A stretch of DNA of 64,000 nt from Planctomycetota bacterium (GCA_029552545.1 JAKPDO010000037.1:1-64000); one strand, 5' to 3'. Counted from the stretch's first letter, positions 47,744 to 57,072 are shown. The notes: generated by a model not told the origin, from the letters alone. A program made the numbers and translations.

Positions 47744-48619
47744 ATGAACATTGAGACGGCCAAAATCTTTTGCGACCTAGTAGAAATGAAGAATTTCTCG
47801 CGGACCGCTGAGGTACACGGCATCAGCCAATCCGCCGTTTCTCAGCAGCTGGCCCAGCTGGAAATGGACCACAAAGTCCAACTGATTAACCGCAAAAAAA
47901 GGCCGATTGAATTAACCGCAGCCGGACAAATCTTCTACCAGGCCTGCAAAGACATCCTTGAACGCTACGATCGGCTCAACAGCGAATTGGCCGCCCTCAA
48001 GCAGTCCACATGCAAAATCCACTTGGCGGCCATTTTCAGCATCGGAATGCACACCCTCCAGCCCTATATCCAGAAATTTATGTCTGTCTATCCGGATGTA
48101 AATCTGGCCGTAGAGTACAACAGTGCCAAGGATATCTACGAAAAACTCCTTCGCGGAGTGATTGACATCGGGGTCGTTGCCATTCCCCGTCGAGACCGCA
48201 ATCTCGAAATCTTTCCGTTCGAAAACGAACCTCTCGTGCTGGCTTGCGCCCCTTCTCATCCATTGGCCAACCGAAAAACGGTGGATATCCATGAAATTCA
48301 GGGCGAAAAGTTTATCGCCTTTTCCGAAGGCGTTCCTACCCGCCGCTTTATTGACGACATCCTCAATCGCTATCATATTACAGTCCGCTATGTTATGGAG
48401 TTTGACAATACGGAAACCATCAAAAGGGCCGTCGAAATCAACGCGGGTATCAGCATTCTGCCCTCCCCCACCCTTCGAAATGAATTAGCCAATGGAACCC
48501 TGCGGGCTCTCGAATTCTCCAACGAACCCCTCTTTCGACCGACAGGGATTATCGTTCGCAAAGACAAAAGCCGTTCCAAGGCCGCCCAATACCTCATCGA
48601 ACTGCTTCGAAAAGAATAA
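47744..48619 (+). CDS. LysR family transcriptional regulator
   Basis: A 291-residue LysR protein: the N-terminal winged helix-turn-helix (NIETAKIFCDLVEMKNFSRT, ISQSAVSQQLAQLE, LTAAGQIFYQAC) is followed by a substrate-binding domain with KLLRGVIDIGVVAIP and VFPFENEPLVLACAP-like text. It is transcribed divergently from gdhA, the classic layout for a LysR regulator and its target. ATG 47744 is preferred; a TTG lies four codons upstream. The HAD gene follows after two bases. Confidence 0.93.
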   Translation: MNIETAKIFCDLVEMKNFSRTAEVHGISQSAVSQQLAQLEMDHKVQLINRKKRPIELTAAGQIFYQACKDILERYDRLNSELAALKQSTCKIHLAAIFSIGMHTLQPYIQKFMSVYPDVNLAVEYNSAKDIYEKLLRGVIDIGVVAIPRRDRNLEIFPFENEPLVLACAPSHPLANRKTVDIHEIQGEKFIAFSEGVPTRRFIDDILNRYHITVRYVMEFDNTETIKRAVEINAGISILPSPTLRNELANGTLRALEFSNEPLFRPTGIIVRKDKSRSKAAQYLIELLRKE

Positions 48620-48621
48620 AT

Positions 48622-49212
48622 ATGTCAGTGCAGTCGGTCCTGTTTGATTTAGACGGCACGCTCACGGTGCCGCTGCTGGATTTTGATTTGATTCGACGCC
48701 AAATCGGCCTTCCGCCGGACTGCCCTTCTATTCTCGCAGCCATTGAAAATCTGCCGGAAACTCAGCGTCGGCAGGCATGGGAAATCCTCTGCCGACACGA
48801 AGAAGTTGCCGCCCTGCATTCCACACTTCAGCCGTCCGCCAAATCCCTGCTGGACTACCTTCGGCAAAAAAATATCAAAACAGGTATTTTGACCCGCAAT
48901 TCCCGAGCATCCGCACAAACCGTCCTCACCAAACACCGGATAACCGTCGATGGAATGATCACCCGGGAAGACGGACCGCCGAAACCGGACCCCTTCGGGG
49001 TTCTGGCTCTGTGCCGTCTATTCCAGACTATCCCATCCAGAACCCTCGTCGTCGGGGATTTTCTTCACGACCTTCAATCCGCCAAAAACGCCGGCGCCGT
49101 CGCTGTCCTCTTCAAAAGCCACCACCGAGCCGATGAATTTGTTCCTTGGGCGGATTTTGTCATTCATTCCCTTGACGAAATCCGGCTCATCATAGACAAT
49201 CTCTCCGGATAA
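48622..49212 (+). CDS. HAD family hydrolase
   Basis: A 196-residue haloacid-dehalogenase-type phosphatase: motif I FDLDGTLTVPLLDF, motif II ILTRNSRAS, motif III in PPKPDPFG and motif IV VVGDFLHDLQSAKNAG. The cap is a small helical insert after motif I, as in phosphoglycolate phosphatase-like enzymes. The substrate is unknown. It begins two bases after the LysR gene, so they are probably co-expressed. Confidence 0.9.
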   Translation: MSVQSVLFDLDGTLTVPLLDFDLIRRQIGLPPDCPSILAAIENLPETQRRQAWEILCRHEEVAALHSTLQPSAKSLLDYLRQKNIKTGILTRNSRASAQTVLTKHRITVDGMITREDGPPKPDPFGVLALCRLFQTIPSRTLVVGDFLHDLQSAKNAGAVAVLFKSHHRADEFVPWADFVIHSLDEIRLIIDNLSG

Positions 49213-49229
49213 CTCAAAGGAATCCTTTC

Positions 49230-50036
49230 ATGAAAAACCTGTGCTTTCAGCTATGGATATTCGGAATTCTCCTGCCGATTGGGACGGTTCTTGCCGCCGC
49301 AGGAACCGATTGTCCCTCCTCTGCAGACCCGAACAATGCATCTTTCCGCACCGTTGAGAAAATCCTCAGCCAAATGCATCAAACCGCCCAAACCATCCAA
49401 ACCCTTCGGGCGGATCTGACCTACCTGTTCGTTCAGGACCCTGAATTGCTCGATTCCAAAACTCTTCGACGCGGCACCCTGTTTTACACCAAAGGAACCG
49501 GCAGCTCTCGCTCCCGTCTGAGACTGTCTTTTGACACCCTTCAGCAGGATGAAGAACCCCCTCAGCCCCGTCCCGAACATTATCTGTTTGACGGAGTCTG
49601 GCTGACCAAAATTGATTGGGCTCTCGAAACCATCGACCGCTACCAAAAGGCCCCGGCCGACAAACCGGTCGGCGTTTTCGAATTCATCAGCCATAATTTC
49701 CCCATGGTCGGCTTCACGGACCCCAGGGACCTTGAAAATGAATTCGAAATCACAGCGTCTCCGGCTCCGGAAGACCCCAATCAGCCGCAGCACTTAGCGC
49801 TCAAAGTCCGAAACACCTCCCGCTACAAAGAAGACTACACCCAGATGGAGGTCTGGATTGACCGAAAAAACTGGCTTCCAATCCGATTGACCGCCGTGTC
49901 GGTCCAGGGTGATTTCTACGATTTAAAGTGGAACAATCTCCGTATTAACGAAACTATCGCAGACACCGTTTTTCAGATTGAAACCCCGCCCAACTTCCGT
50001 CAAAATACCCATCCGTTAGAGCAAAAATCAAATTAG
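49230..50036 (+). CDS. LolA-like exported protein
   Basis: A 268-residue exported protein with signal sequence LWIFGILLPIGTVLAAAG. The mature part fits the LolA-type half-barrel: an early IQTLRADLTYLFVQDPELL, GTLFYTKGTGSSRSRLRLSF, YLFDGVWLTKIDWALETI, MEVWIDRKNWLPIRLT and a closing NNLRINETIADTVFQIETPP. LolA carries lipoproteins across the periplasm; planctomycete relatives are often of unknown cargo. It is in line with the HAD and flavodoxin genes. Confidence 0.78.
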   Translation: MKNLCFQLWIFGILLPIGTVLAAAGTDCPSSADPNNASFRTVEKILSQMHQTAQTIQTLRADLTYLFVQDPELLDSKTLRRGTLFYTKGTGSSRSRLRLSFDTLQQDEEPPQPRPEHYLFDGVWLTKIDWALETIDRYQKAPADKPVGVFEFISHNFPMVGFTDPRDLENEFEITASPAPEDPNQPQHLALKVRNTSRYKEDYTQMEVWIDRKNWLPIRLTAVSVQGDFYDLKWNNLRINETIADTVFQIETPPNFRQNTHPLEQKSN

Positions 50037-50050
50037 CAAAGGAGATCTGT

Positions 50051-50515
50051 ATGGCCACTGGATTGGTAATTTATTACTCGCGAAGCGGCAATACCAAAAT
50101 CATGGCAAAAACCATCGCGGATGCTATGACCGCCGCAGGTGTTCCAACCGCCTGCAAAAGCGTGAGCGAAGTAAAACCGGATGACCTTCTGAAAGTCGAT
50201 GCGATTGTCGTCGGCTCACCGACGTACTACGGCCGGGCCGCCGCCCCCATCGCCCAGCTGTTTGATGAAACCGTCAGCAAACATGGAAAACTGGACGGCA
50301 AGGTCGGCGGGGCCTTCAGCAGCTCGGCCAACATCGGCGGCGGAAACGAAACAACAATCTGTGAAATCAACAACATGATGCTCATTCACGGAATGATTAT
50401 TCAGGGCGACCATTATGGACCGGTCTCCATCGGAAAACCCGACAACAGGGTGCTCGAACAGTGCGCAAGAAGGGGGCAGCGGATTGCCGCTCTTACAAAA
50501 CGGTTATTCGGTTAA
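50051..50515 (+). CDS. Flavodoxin / WrbA-like flavoprotein
   Basis: A 154-residue flavodoxin-fold protein. The FMN phosphate loop is YYSRSGNTKIMAKTIADAM, and VGSPTYYGRAAAPIAQLFD with GAFSSSANIGGGNET are typical of WrbA/NAD(P)H:quinone oxidoreductases rather than electron-transfer flavodoxins. It ends with an RRGQRIAALTKRL helix. AAAGGAG precedes the ATG. Confidence 0.9.
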   Translation: MATGLVIYYSRSGNTKIMAKTIADAMTAAGVPTACKSVSEVKPDDLLKVDAIVVGSPTYYGRAAAPIAQLFDETVSKHGKLDGKVGGAFSSSANIGGGNETTICEINNMMLIHGMIIQGDHYGPVSIGKPDNRVLEQCARRGQRIAALTKRLFG

Positions 50516-50547
50516 CTCAGAGAAAACCCTTTTTTTCGCAAAAAACT

Positions 50548-50576
50548 TTGACAGCCAAAGATTCCATTGATAGACT
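50548..50576 (+). promoter_or_regulatory. Sigma-70-type promoter of the histone H1-like gene
   Basis: TTGACA and TAGACT are separated by 17 bases, giving one of the best -35 boxes in the window, about 50 bases before the ATG. Confidence 0.7.
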
Positions 50577-50626
50577 TTGGAATCGAAACAAAAAAGATAT
50601 TAACTGTCTTCTTAGGAGGTTCGTTA

Positions 50627-50800
50627 ATGCAGGAATATGAAACACTGAAAGCTCTGGTGGCTGAAATTGAGGCCGATATTAACAAAGCCGAAGGGGGAAA
50701 CAAAGCGGCAGGAACAAGAGTCCGTAAACAAATGCAGGCAATTAAGCAGGCCGCTCAGAGTGTTCGAAATAAAATCCTCGAACTTCGCGTGGAAGAATAA
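50627..50800 (+). CDS. Histone H1-like (Hc1-type) small protein
   Basis: A 57-residue protein, MQEYETLKALVAEIEADINK followed by AEGGNKAAGTRVRKQMQAIK and QAAQSVRNKILELRVEE. This corresponds to the globular, helical part of chlamydial Hc1-like proteins, found also in planctomycetes, without the long lysine/alanine tail. It may bind DNA, but lacking the basic tail its effect could differ. GGAGG precedes the ATG, and the promoter is strong, suggesting high expression. Confidence 0.82.
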   Translation: MQEYETLKALVAEIEADINKAEGGNKAAGTRVRKQMQAIKQAAQSVRNKILELRVEE

Positions 50801-50890
50801 CGGAAAGAACCCGCCGTTCGATTGATTCTTTCAAGCTCCAAAAAGGCGGTTGAATAATTCAAGTTTCCTGAAAAAGGAAAAAGGGAAATT

Positions 50891-51364
50891 ATGCCTCCGC
50901 AATTTCTGTTTCCATACAAAGAATTGGACTTAAATCACATTGAATTCGACCGTGCCGCTATCGCACAGGTAAACCCGCAATCCTATGAAATGGCCCAACT
51001 GGACGCAATTGTATGGTATGATTTGTCCAAAATGATGGCTCTCGGATACAAGGATGTCACCCCGAACGAATTCTGGGTCCGGGGACATATTCCCGGCCGC
51101 CCGATTATGCCGGGGGTCATTATGGTCGAAGCCGCCGCTCAGCTTTGCAGTTTCTTTATGAAAAAAATCTACGGACTGGAGGGCTTCATCGGCTTTTCCG
51201 GAATCGAACAGACCAAATTCCGAGAAACCGTTGTTCCGGGCAGCCGACTGTATCTGCTCGGCCATATCACACGAGTCCGAAGCCGCCAGTTTGAGGGGAT
51301 TGTTCAGGGTGTGGTAAACGATAAAATGGTTTTTGATACGGTCATCAGCGGGATGAGAGTATAG
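50891..51364 (+). CDS. FabZ-like 3-hydroxyacyl-ACP dehydratase
   Basis: A 157-residue hotdog-fold protein with the FabZ active-site segment GHIPGRPIMPGVIMVEAAAQ, including the catalytic His and the Glu seventeen residues or so later. FKETVVPGSRL-like text (FRETVVPGSRLYLLG) supports the family. FabZ dehydrates hydroxyacyl chains in fatty-acid or lipid A synthesis. The N-terminal 60 residues differ from standard FabZ, so it may be a specialised variant. The UvrC-like gene begins directly at its stop. Confidence 0.85.
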   Translation: MPPQFLFPYKELDLNHIEFDRAAIAQVNPQSYEMAQLDAIVWYDLSKMMALGYKDVTPNEFWVRGHIPGRPIMPGVIMVEAAAQLCSFFMKKIYGLEGFIGFSGIEQTKFRETVVPGSRLYLLGHITRVRSRQFEGIVQGVVNDKMVFDTVISGMRV

Positions 51365-52492
51365 GTGGACAACCGTTTTGAACACCTCTTTGAATACAAG
51401 CAAATCCTGACCAATGAAACACCCCGTTCTTTGCCCAATGAACGGGGTGTTCTTCTTTTTACAGATTCAAACAATCGGCCCATCCAGCTCCTTTTCACAG
51501 CGAGCATCCGACGCACGGTGCTTTCAAAATGGGCCGGGCCTTTTGACGAGACTTCTCGCAAGGCCTCTCTCCGCACGGAGGCAGCGGCGGTCTTCTACAC
51601 CCTTCTTGCCTGCGAATATCACGGCCATTGGTTTTATAACCGCCTGACTCATCTTCTCTTCCCCCAGAAAGAAAAAGAGATGTTGTCCTTGCCGCCGGCT
51701 CATTGTGTCCGCCTCAGCCCCCGGGAGCAATGGGCTGCTTTCACGGTCTCTTCGCAGCCATTCAAGGACGGCGCCGCCCATTACTGGGGACCTTTTCCGA
51801 CCCGCGAGGCAGCTGATTTTTTCGCACGAACCTGGAACGATATTTTCTGCCTGTGCCGAAACCGCGCCCTGGCTTTAGGAGGAGGCGGCTCCAAATGCAC
51901 CTATTTCCAAATGAATCTCTGCCCAGCCGACTGCATAAAAAAAGTCTCGGAGAATCCCTATCCGGAACGACTAAAACAGGCCCTCCGTGCTGCTCAATCT
52001 TCCCCAAATTCTCTGATGCCGGAACTGACGGAACAAATGAAAACACTGGCCGCTCAATTACAATTTGAGCGAGCCCAGATCATTAAAAAACAGCTCGAAT
52101 CGCTCGAAAAACTCCAAACCGTCCCCTACCGCTGGACAACGGACCTAAACAGACTCAAAATCCTTCACATTTCACAAGGCCGTTCTATCCGTTTCCAAAA
52201 ACATCCCGTCCCGATTTATCAGGCGTTCCTGATTACAGGGCGAACCGCGGAGAAACTGCCCCCTTTTACGCTCGACTCTATAGAAAGATTGCTCGAAGCC
52301 GTACAAACCCCGCCCGGCCGGTGTTTCCTGGAACCCTCCACTCCATCCGAACACCTTTCCCTCCTCTCTTTGTTTCTTTACAAAACTCGTCCGCCCGGAC
52401 TTTGGCTGAATCTAAACGAACCCCTCAAACCGCAGCAGCTCAGAAACCAAATTGTCGAATCTTTCGAGAAAACCCCCGCTGAAAACCAATAA
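51365..52492 (+). CDS. UvrC-like protein with degenerate GIY-YIG domain
   Basis: A 375-residue protein that aligns in pattern with the first half of UvrC. It has a degenerate GIY-YIG region (RGVLLFTDSNNRPIQLLFTA where UvrC has GVYLF and YVGKA; the following IRRTVL keeps an Arg), then HYWGPFPTREAADFF, CTYFQMNLCPADCIKK and a UVR-like helix QLQFERAQIIKKQLESLEKL. The C-terminal RNase H endonuclease and helix-hairpin-helix domains of UvrC are missing. The start is a GTG just after the FabZ-like gene stop. A repair or regulatory role is guesswork. Confidence 0.7.
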   Translation: MDNRFEHLFEYKQILTNETPRSLPNERGVLLFTDSNNRPIQLLFTASIRRTVLSKWAGPFDETSRKASLRTEAAAVFYTLLACEYHGHWFYNRLTHLLFPQKEKEMLSLPPAHCVRLSPREQWAAFTVSSQPFKDGAAHYWGPFPTREAADFFARTWNDIFCLCRNRALALGGGGSKCTYFQMNLCPADCIKKVSENPYPERLKQALRAAQSSPNSLMPELTEQMKTLAAQLQFERAQIIKKQLESLEKLQTVPYRWTTDLNRLKILHISQGRSIRFQKHPVPIYQAFLITGRTAEKLPPFTLDSIERLLEAVQTPPGRCFLEPSTPSEHLSLLSLFLYKTRPPGLWLNLNEPLKPQQLRNQIVESFEKTPAENQ

Positions 52493-52494
52493 AA

Positions 52495-52519
52495 AAGGAC
52501 GCCTTTTTCAGGCGTCCTT
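52495..52519. terminator. Bidirectional terminator, UvrC-like gene / tRNA-Glu
   Basis: AAGGACGCCT and AGGCGTCCTT form a 10-pair stem with a 5-base loop. The A-run on the left gives a T-run for the leftward tRNA transcript. Confidence 0.8.
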
Positions 52520-52526
52520 ATCGATT

Positions 52527-52601
52527 TAGCCCCAAGGGGATTCGAACCCCTGTTGCCGGGTTGAAAACCCGGTGTCCTAGGCCTGCCTAGACGATGGGGC
52601 C
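52527..52601 (-). tRNA. tRNA-Glu (UUC)
   Basis: The sense strand folds as a cloverleaf: acceptor GGCCCCA/TGGGGCT, D arm, anticodon stem CCGGG-TTTTCAA-CCCGG with anticodon TTC, and T arm AGGGG-TTCGAAT-CCCCT. The discriminator is A and no CCA is encoded. It resembles E. coli tRNA-Glu strongly. Confidence 0.95.
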
Positions 52602-52613
52602 GCATCATTTTCT

Positions 52614-52787
52614 TTATTGCATACTAATGGCCTCGACAGGGCATTCACTCACACACAAGCCGCAGTCTACGCACTTTTCCGGATCCACAACGGCCTTGCC
52701 CTCTATCATCTCAATCGCTTCGCTCGGGCAGGCATCTACACATGTCCCGCATCCGGTACAAACTTCTTTATCAACTTTTGCCGGCAT
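52614..52787 (-). CDS. 2[4Fe-4S] ferredoxin
   Basis: A 57-residue bacterial-type ferredoxin: KEVCTGCGTCVDACPSEAIE binds the first cluster and KCVDCGLCVSECPVEAI the second. Both CxxCxxC...CP sets are complete. AAAGGAG lies at ideal distance from the ATG. It is immediately upstream of tRNA-Glu on the same strand, so the two may be co-transcribed. It is a soluble electron carrier; the partner enzymes are not adjacent. Confidence 0.95.
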   Translation of the reverse strand: MPAKVDKEVCTGCGTCVDACPSEAIEMIEGKAVVDPEKCVDCGLCVSECPVEAISMQ

Positions 52788-52943
52788 TGTATTCTCCTTT
52801 CCACGTATCCGGTTTTCTTACAGCATTTGCAGGTGCAAAAGAGTACATAAAAAACGTATCCGACTCAAGATTTTTTTCTGATTTTTCAACCAAAAAATTG
52901 TTAAACCACTTATTCACCTAATTATATATAGATTTTAACCGAT

Positions 52944-55295
52944 TCAAGGGTTCGTCTGTTCTGTCTGACTTTCGGCAGCCGCATCCGGAACCGATGCACC
53001 GAGGGCCTTCGCCATCTGTCGAACATAAGGATTTCTATCATACCGGCCCGCCCAATTCAAAACAGCATCGAAATTCTTCGAATCAAGACTGCTCAGCAGA
53101 TACAGGGTCATCATCCGAACGGGCCACCGATCATGGGACAAATTTTCTGAAATGGAACTGATCAGCGAAGAATCCAGCGTCAGCGATACATCTGTAAACG
53201 TCGAAAGGGTCTGCAGTCGAATAATCCAGTCTTCATCCGCCAGCATCCGGCGGACCGCATCCACCAGCAGCGTAGGTTCCGCCCGCACGAAACGATACCC
53301 TACGCGATTCGCCAAAGCTGCCTGCTGTTCCGCCAGAAGGCCTGTAAACAATTCCGCCGACCGAAACTTCTGACCTTCCTTCCCTTTGGCCAGTCCGCTG
53401 AGCCGCTGTATCAGAAAATCATAGGTCAAAACGGTTCCCTGCCGGCGTATCGTCTGACGAACCGGCGCCGGATGGAGCAGAAGGTCCTGCCCGCCCATTT
53501 CCTCAGCGTCCGTTCCGTCCAGACGCAGAACAAAGTCAATCTCAACAGAGGCCTGCGGATACGTACGGAGCAGCCGACGCAGCGGCCCCGTCATCAGATC
53601 GACCGTAACAGCTGCATGCTGTCCGGGCCGTATCGGCAGACTTGGACGCAAAGGAAAACGCACCAGCGAGGGAAAAGACTGAACCAAATCTCCCTTCACC
53701 TCGGCATCAATTCGAATGTCCCCTCGGAGCATCCCCATCGGTCCGAGCACCAGCAGCCGCGGACCAATATTGTCAATCACAACCGTTGCCGGCATATCAC
53801 TTCCATAGGGATACTCCGAACCGCTCATCCGCAGCTTCACCCGCACCATCTTCGAGAGCGGAAGAAACTTCGGAGTCACCTCATCCCCGAACTCGGCCTT
53901 CAGATGCTGGAAGATTTCCGCCGGCGAAAATGCCGGCAGATACTCGGAACCGTTTGCCTTCAGGACCTCCTGAGCCCTCCAGGCCACAATGGTTTCCGGT
54001 CCCATCTGAACAATCTTTTTCAGAGGAACCAAAGCCGCTTCTTTGTTGTTTTCCTTCAGCAGAAAAACGGCCTGAGTAAATAAAACCACAGGGTCATTTT
54101 CGTCCGCCTGTTCCAGATACTGTCGGGCCAGTTCATCCTGTCCGTTTTGAGCCAAGGCATAGGCAAAAAGAACACGCGCCTGCGGACTGTCCGGCCGTCG
54201 GGAAATAGCTTCGTGTCCCCACGCCAGGGCCTGCTCCGAGTCCGGCAGCACAAAACTGTAAAACCAGCTCAATTGCTCCGGCTGCACCCCGGCTGATTCA
54301 CCTCCGGACTGGATTTGTCCGGCGGCCCTGCGGCCGGCAGCTTCCAGCCGCACACGCCCTTTCTCCGTTTGCCCCATCCGCATCAAAGCCAGCCCTGCCG
54401 CCGCCTCCAGCATCAAGTCCTCTCGGCCCTCCGTACGGGCCTGTTCCGCCAGCACTACACATTGGTTCGCAGTCTTTTCCGATTGCAGGGCACAGAGCGA
54501 CCAGGGAAGAAGAAGTTCCCCCGGCAGCAGCTGACCCGGAGACAGGTATCCGTGCAGGTCCGCACAATATTGATAGGCCTGACAGGCCGATTCGTACAGC
54601 TGAACCTGCCGCAGAATATCTGCATAAGCCCGCGCTGCCCGAACATCCAGCGGATTCATCTCCAGGGTACGGCGAAGCTGAATCGTCAAAAGCCCCTGAG
54701 GCACAGCATCCTGGCTCATTTCGGCCATTTTTGAAAAGGCCAGCATATTATACGGATTCAGACTATAGGCATACTGCAAACGCTGAAAAGCCGTAGCCGT
54801 ATCCGCCCGCTCCATTTCCAGCAACGCCAAATGGGTGGACAGTTCCGAGACAACCGCCGGATTTTTATTGCCGTATGTCCCGATCAGCCGTCCCAGCAGC
54901 ATCTCCCGTTCCAGCCGTGTCTGAAGCCGTCCCAGCAAATATTCCACCCCTCCGGTGACAATCGCCAGATTCGCACGTTCATCAATATATTGCCGAAGTG
55001 CATCGCGAACTGAACGGGAATAATCGTTCGGATTCGCACCGGCCGAGGCGGCCACCTTCAGCAGCATCTCCTGCGCGGAAGTCAGCTGGGGGTCCAGGGC
55101 CGTCGCCGCCTCCAGAAACGTCATCGTAATCTCGATGGTTCGGGAGGAAAACGGGTCACTCGCATAAGCATCCATCGCTGCTTTCGCCAGAATCGCAGCC
55201 GCTGCCGGCGATGTAAACGCATCCTCTCCAGACGGAGCCGCTTTCACAAATCCCAAAACGCTGAACAAATATAAAAAAACCAGCCGTTGCTTCAT
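52944..55295 (-). CDS. Exported TPR/HEAT repeat protein, function unknown
   Basis: A 783-residue protein with signal sequence LVFLYLFSVLGFVKAAPSG. The middle consists of TPR-like helix pairs (TAFQRLQYAYSLNPYNMLAF, LRRTLEMNPLDVRAARAYAD, ARVLFAYALAQNGQDELA, YLEQADENDP). A beta-rich section follows (about residues 480-600), and the last 110 residues are HEAT-like (DEDWIIRLQTLSTFTD, HDRWPVRMMTLYLLS). Such long exported repeat proteins are common in planctomycetes. No catalytic motif is seen; a scaffold in the periplasm is a guess. It has no same-strand close neighbour. Confidence 0.75.
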   Translation of the reverse strand: MKQRLVFLYLFSVLGFVKAAPSGEDAFTSPAAAAILAKAAMDAYASDPFSSRTIEITMTFLEAATALDPQLTSAQEMLLKVAASAGANPNDYSRSVRDALRQYIDERANLAIVTGGVEYLLGRLQTRLEREMLLGRLIGTYGNKNPAVVSELSTHLALLEMERADTATAFQRLQYAYSLNPYNMLAFSKMAEMSQDAVPQGLLTIQLRRTLEMNPLDVRAARAYADILRQVQLYESACQAYQYCADLHGYLSPGQLLPGELLLPWSLCALQSEKTANQCVVLAEQARTEGREDLMLEAAAGLALMRMGQTEKGRVRLEAAGRRAAGQIQSGGESAGVQPEQLSWFYSFVLPDSEQALAWGHEAISRRPDSPQARVLFAYALAQNGQDELARQYLEQADENDPVVLFTQAVFLLKENNKEAALVPLKKIVQMGPETIVAWRAQEVLKANGSEYLPAFSPAEIFQHLKAEFGDEVTPKFLPLSKMVRVKLRMSGSEYPYGSDMPATVVIDNIGPRLLVLGPMGMLRGDIRIDAEVKGDLVQSFPSLVRFPLRPSLPIRPGQHAAVTVDLMTGPLRRLLRTYPQASVEIDFVLRLDGTDAEEMGGQDLLLHPAPVRQTIRRQGTVLTYDFLIQRLSGLAKGKEGQKFRSAELFTGLLAEQQAALANRVGYRFVRAEPTLLVDAVRRMLADEDWIIRLQTLSTFTDVSLTLDSSLISSISENLSHDRWPVRMMTLYLLSSLDSKNFDAVLNWAGRYDRNPYVRQMAKALGASVPDAAAESQTEQTNP

Positions 55296-55443
55296 TCCAT
55301 TCTCCCTTTGGCCGTAGAAAAACAGTTGTCTGCTTCCGTTACCACTTCAGCCGCCCGGATGCATTCGCAGAACTTTTCTTTACACCTCCGCATTATAAAA
55401 GAAAGCAATGGAAGCGTCAAACTTTCCCGACATAACTTCCCCT

Positions 55444-57072
55444 CTATTCTTCTGTTCCGCAAGAATCCCTGGTTTTCTTCCCAAGAACCGCTTTCCTTCC
55501 TGACAAGAGCGTAAGCATTTCATTGCCGCTCAGCCATGACCCAACAAGAAAAACCCCTCCGCAAATCCCTACCACCGCTCCGATTCGTATCAATTCATAT
55601 CCAGTCCCCTTCGGCCAATCCCCCATCAGCCGCAAAACGAGCAATCCTGTCAGCGTCATCAGAATCGTACAGGCAATCGTTTTCCAAAGAGTGCCCATCC
55701 ATCCTTCAAACACATTTCCGCCCAGTTGTTTTCGAAGCGAAACCAGCAAAATCCCCACCTGAAGATAGGAACACAGTGCGGTAGAAAGCGCCAGCCCCGC
55801 CGCCCCCAGCGGCCAAATCAGCAGAAGATTCAAACAAATATTTACCCCCACCGCAGCGGCAGCCGTCATCGCCGGACGCTTGGACTGCCCGATGGCATAG
55901 TACACCCGCGTGACAATCTGCTGACAGAAATACCCGCACAGTCCCAGACTGTAGGCGTACAAAATCCACGCCGTCGCCTTTGTATCCGCCGCTGTAAATG
56001 CCCCTCGCTCAAATAGAACCGCCACCAACGGCCGTCCAATGAGAATCATCCCCGCTGTGGCCGGCAATGCAATAAAAAAGGCCCCGCAGATTCCCCGGCG
56101 AATCGTCTCCAGCAGCTCCGTTTTGTCCTCCCGGGCGGCCGTGCGGCTCAGAACCGGATAAATCGCCGTAGCCAGCGAAACCCCCAGAACTCCCAGCGGA
56201 AACTGGTAAAGCCGCTGCGCATAAAACAGCCCCGAAACCGTCCCGGCCCAGACCGGATAACGAATCGTTTGTCCGAAAAGAAGGAAACTGTCCCCTTTCT
56301 CCGCCGAACCGGACAGAGACTTGGCGATAATATCATCCGCCAGCGTATTAATCTGCGTGGCGGTCAGTCCCAATATCATCGGCCCCATCAGCATCAGAAT
56401 CGACCGAACCCCCTCCGAGCGAAACTCCCACGCAGGCCGCAGCTGAACACCGTAGCGTTTCATCGGCGCCGCTACCAGAAGCAGCTGACCGATGCCGACG
56501 GCAACGACGGCCCAGGCCGTAAAATAGACCATCTTTTCTTTCGGCCAGCCCAACCCTTTCCCGGAAATCACCAACGCCCCTATCAAAAAGATATTGAGCA
56601 CCACAGGTGCCAGCGCCGGAGCGGCAAAATGCCGGTGACTGTTGAGAATCCCTCCCATCACCGCCGCCAGACAAATCATCACCATATACGGCATCATAAT
56701 CGCCGTCAGTTTCAGCATCCTCCGCGTGCCCTCCAGCTCCGCCCCCACCTGCATATACCCCCAAATCCCCGCCCAAACCAGAAGAACAACAGCCGTCAGA
56801 ATCAGAAAAACCGCCGTCAAAACCGTATTGGCCAGCCGATTGGCCTCTTTGGGGTCTTTTTCCAGATACCGGCTGTACACCGGGATAAAAGAGGTGGTTG
56901 CCGCACCCTCGCCGAATATCCGACGCGAGAGATTGGGAATCTTAAACGCAATCGTCCAGGCATCAAATAAGTCGCTGCGGCCGAAAAAATACGCAAACGC
57001 CATATCCCGGACCATTCCCAAAATCCGGCTGATGACGGTCAAAAACGCAATCTGTCGAAATCCCTTTACCAT
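55444..57072 (-). CDS. murJ: Lipid II flippase MurJ
   Basis: A 542-residue MviN/MurJ-type transporter of the MOP superfamily with about 14 membrane segments, moving lipid II across the inner membrane for peptidoglycan synthesis. Signature text is FLTVISRILGMVRDMAFAYF, DAWTIAFKIPNLSRRIFGEG and AATTSFIPVYSRYL at the N-terminus, and RVYYAIGQSKRPAMTAAAAV in the second half. Presence of murJ fits the finding that planctomycetes have peptidoglycan. It lies downstream of comF on the same strand. Confidence 0.93.
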   Translation of the reverse strand: MVKGFRQIAFLTVISRILGMVRDMAFAYFFGRSDLFDAWTIAFKIPNLSRRIFGEGAATTSFIPVYSRYLEKDPKEANRLANTVLTAVFLILTAVVLLVWAGIWGYMQVGAELEGTRRMLKLTAIMMPYMVMICLAAVMGGILNSHRHFAAPALAPVVLNIFLIGALVISGKGLGWPKEKMVYFTAWAVVAVGIGQLLLVAAPMKRYGVQLRPAWEFRSEGVRSILMLMGPMILGLTATQINTLADDIIAKSLSGSAEKGDSFLLFGQTIRYPVWAGTVSGLFYAQRLYQFPLGVLGVSLATAIYPVLSRTAAREDKTELLETIRRGICGAFFIALPATAGMILIGRPLVAVLFERGAFTAADTKATAWILYAYSLGLCGYFCQQIVTRVYYAIGQSKRPAMTAAAAVGVNICLNLLLIWPLGAAGLALSTALCSYLQVGILLVSLRKQLGGNVFEGWMGTLWKTIACTILMTLTGLLVLRLMGDWPKGTGYELIRIGAVVGICGGVFLVGSWLSGNEMLTLLSGRKAVLGKKTRDSCGTEE

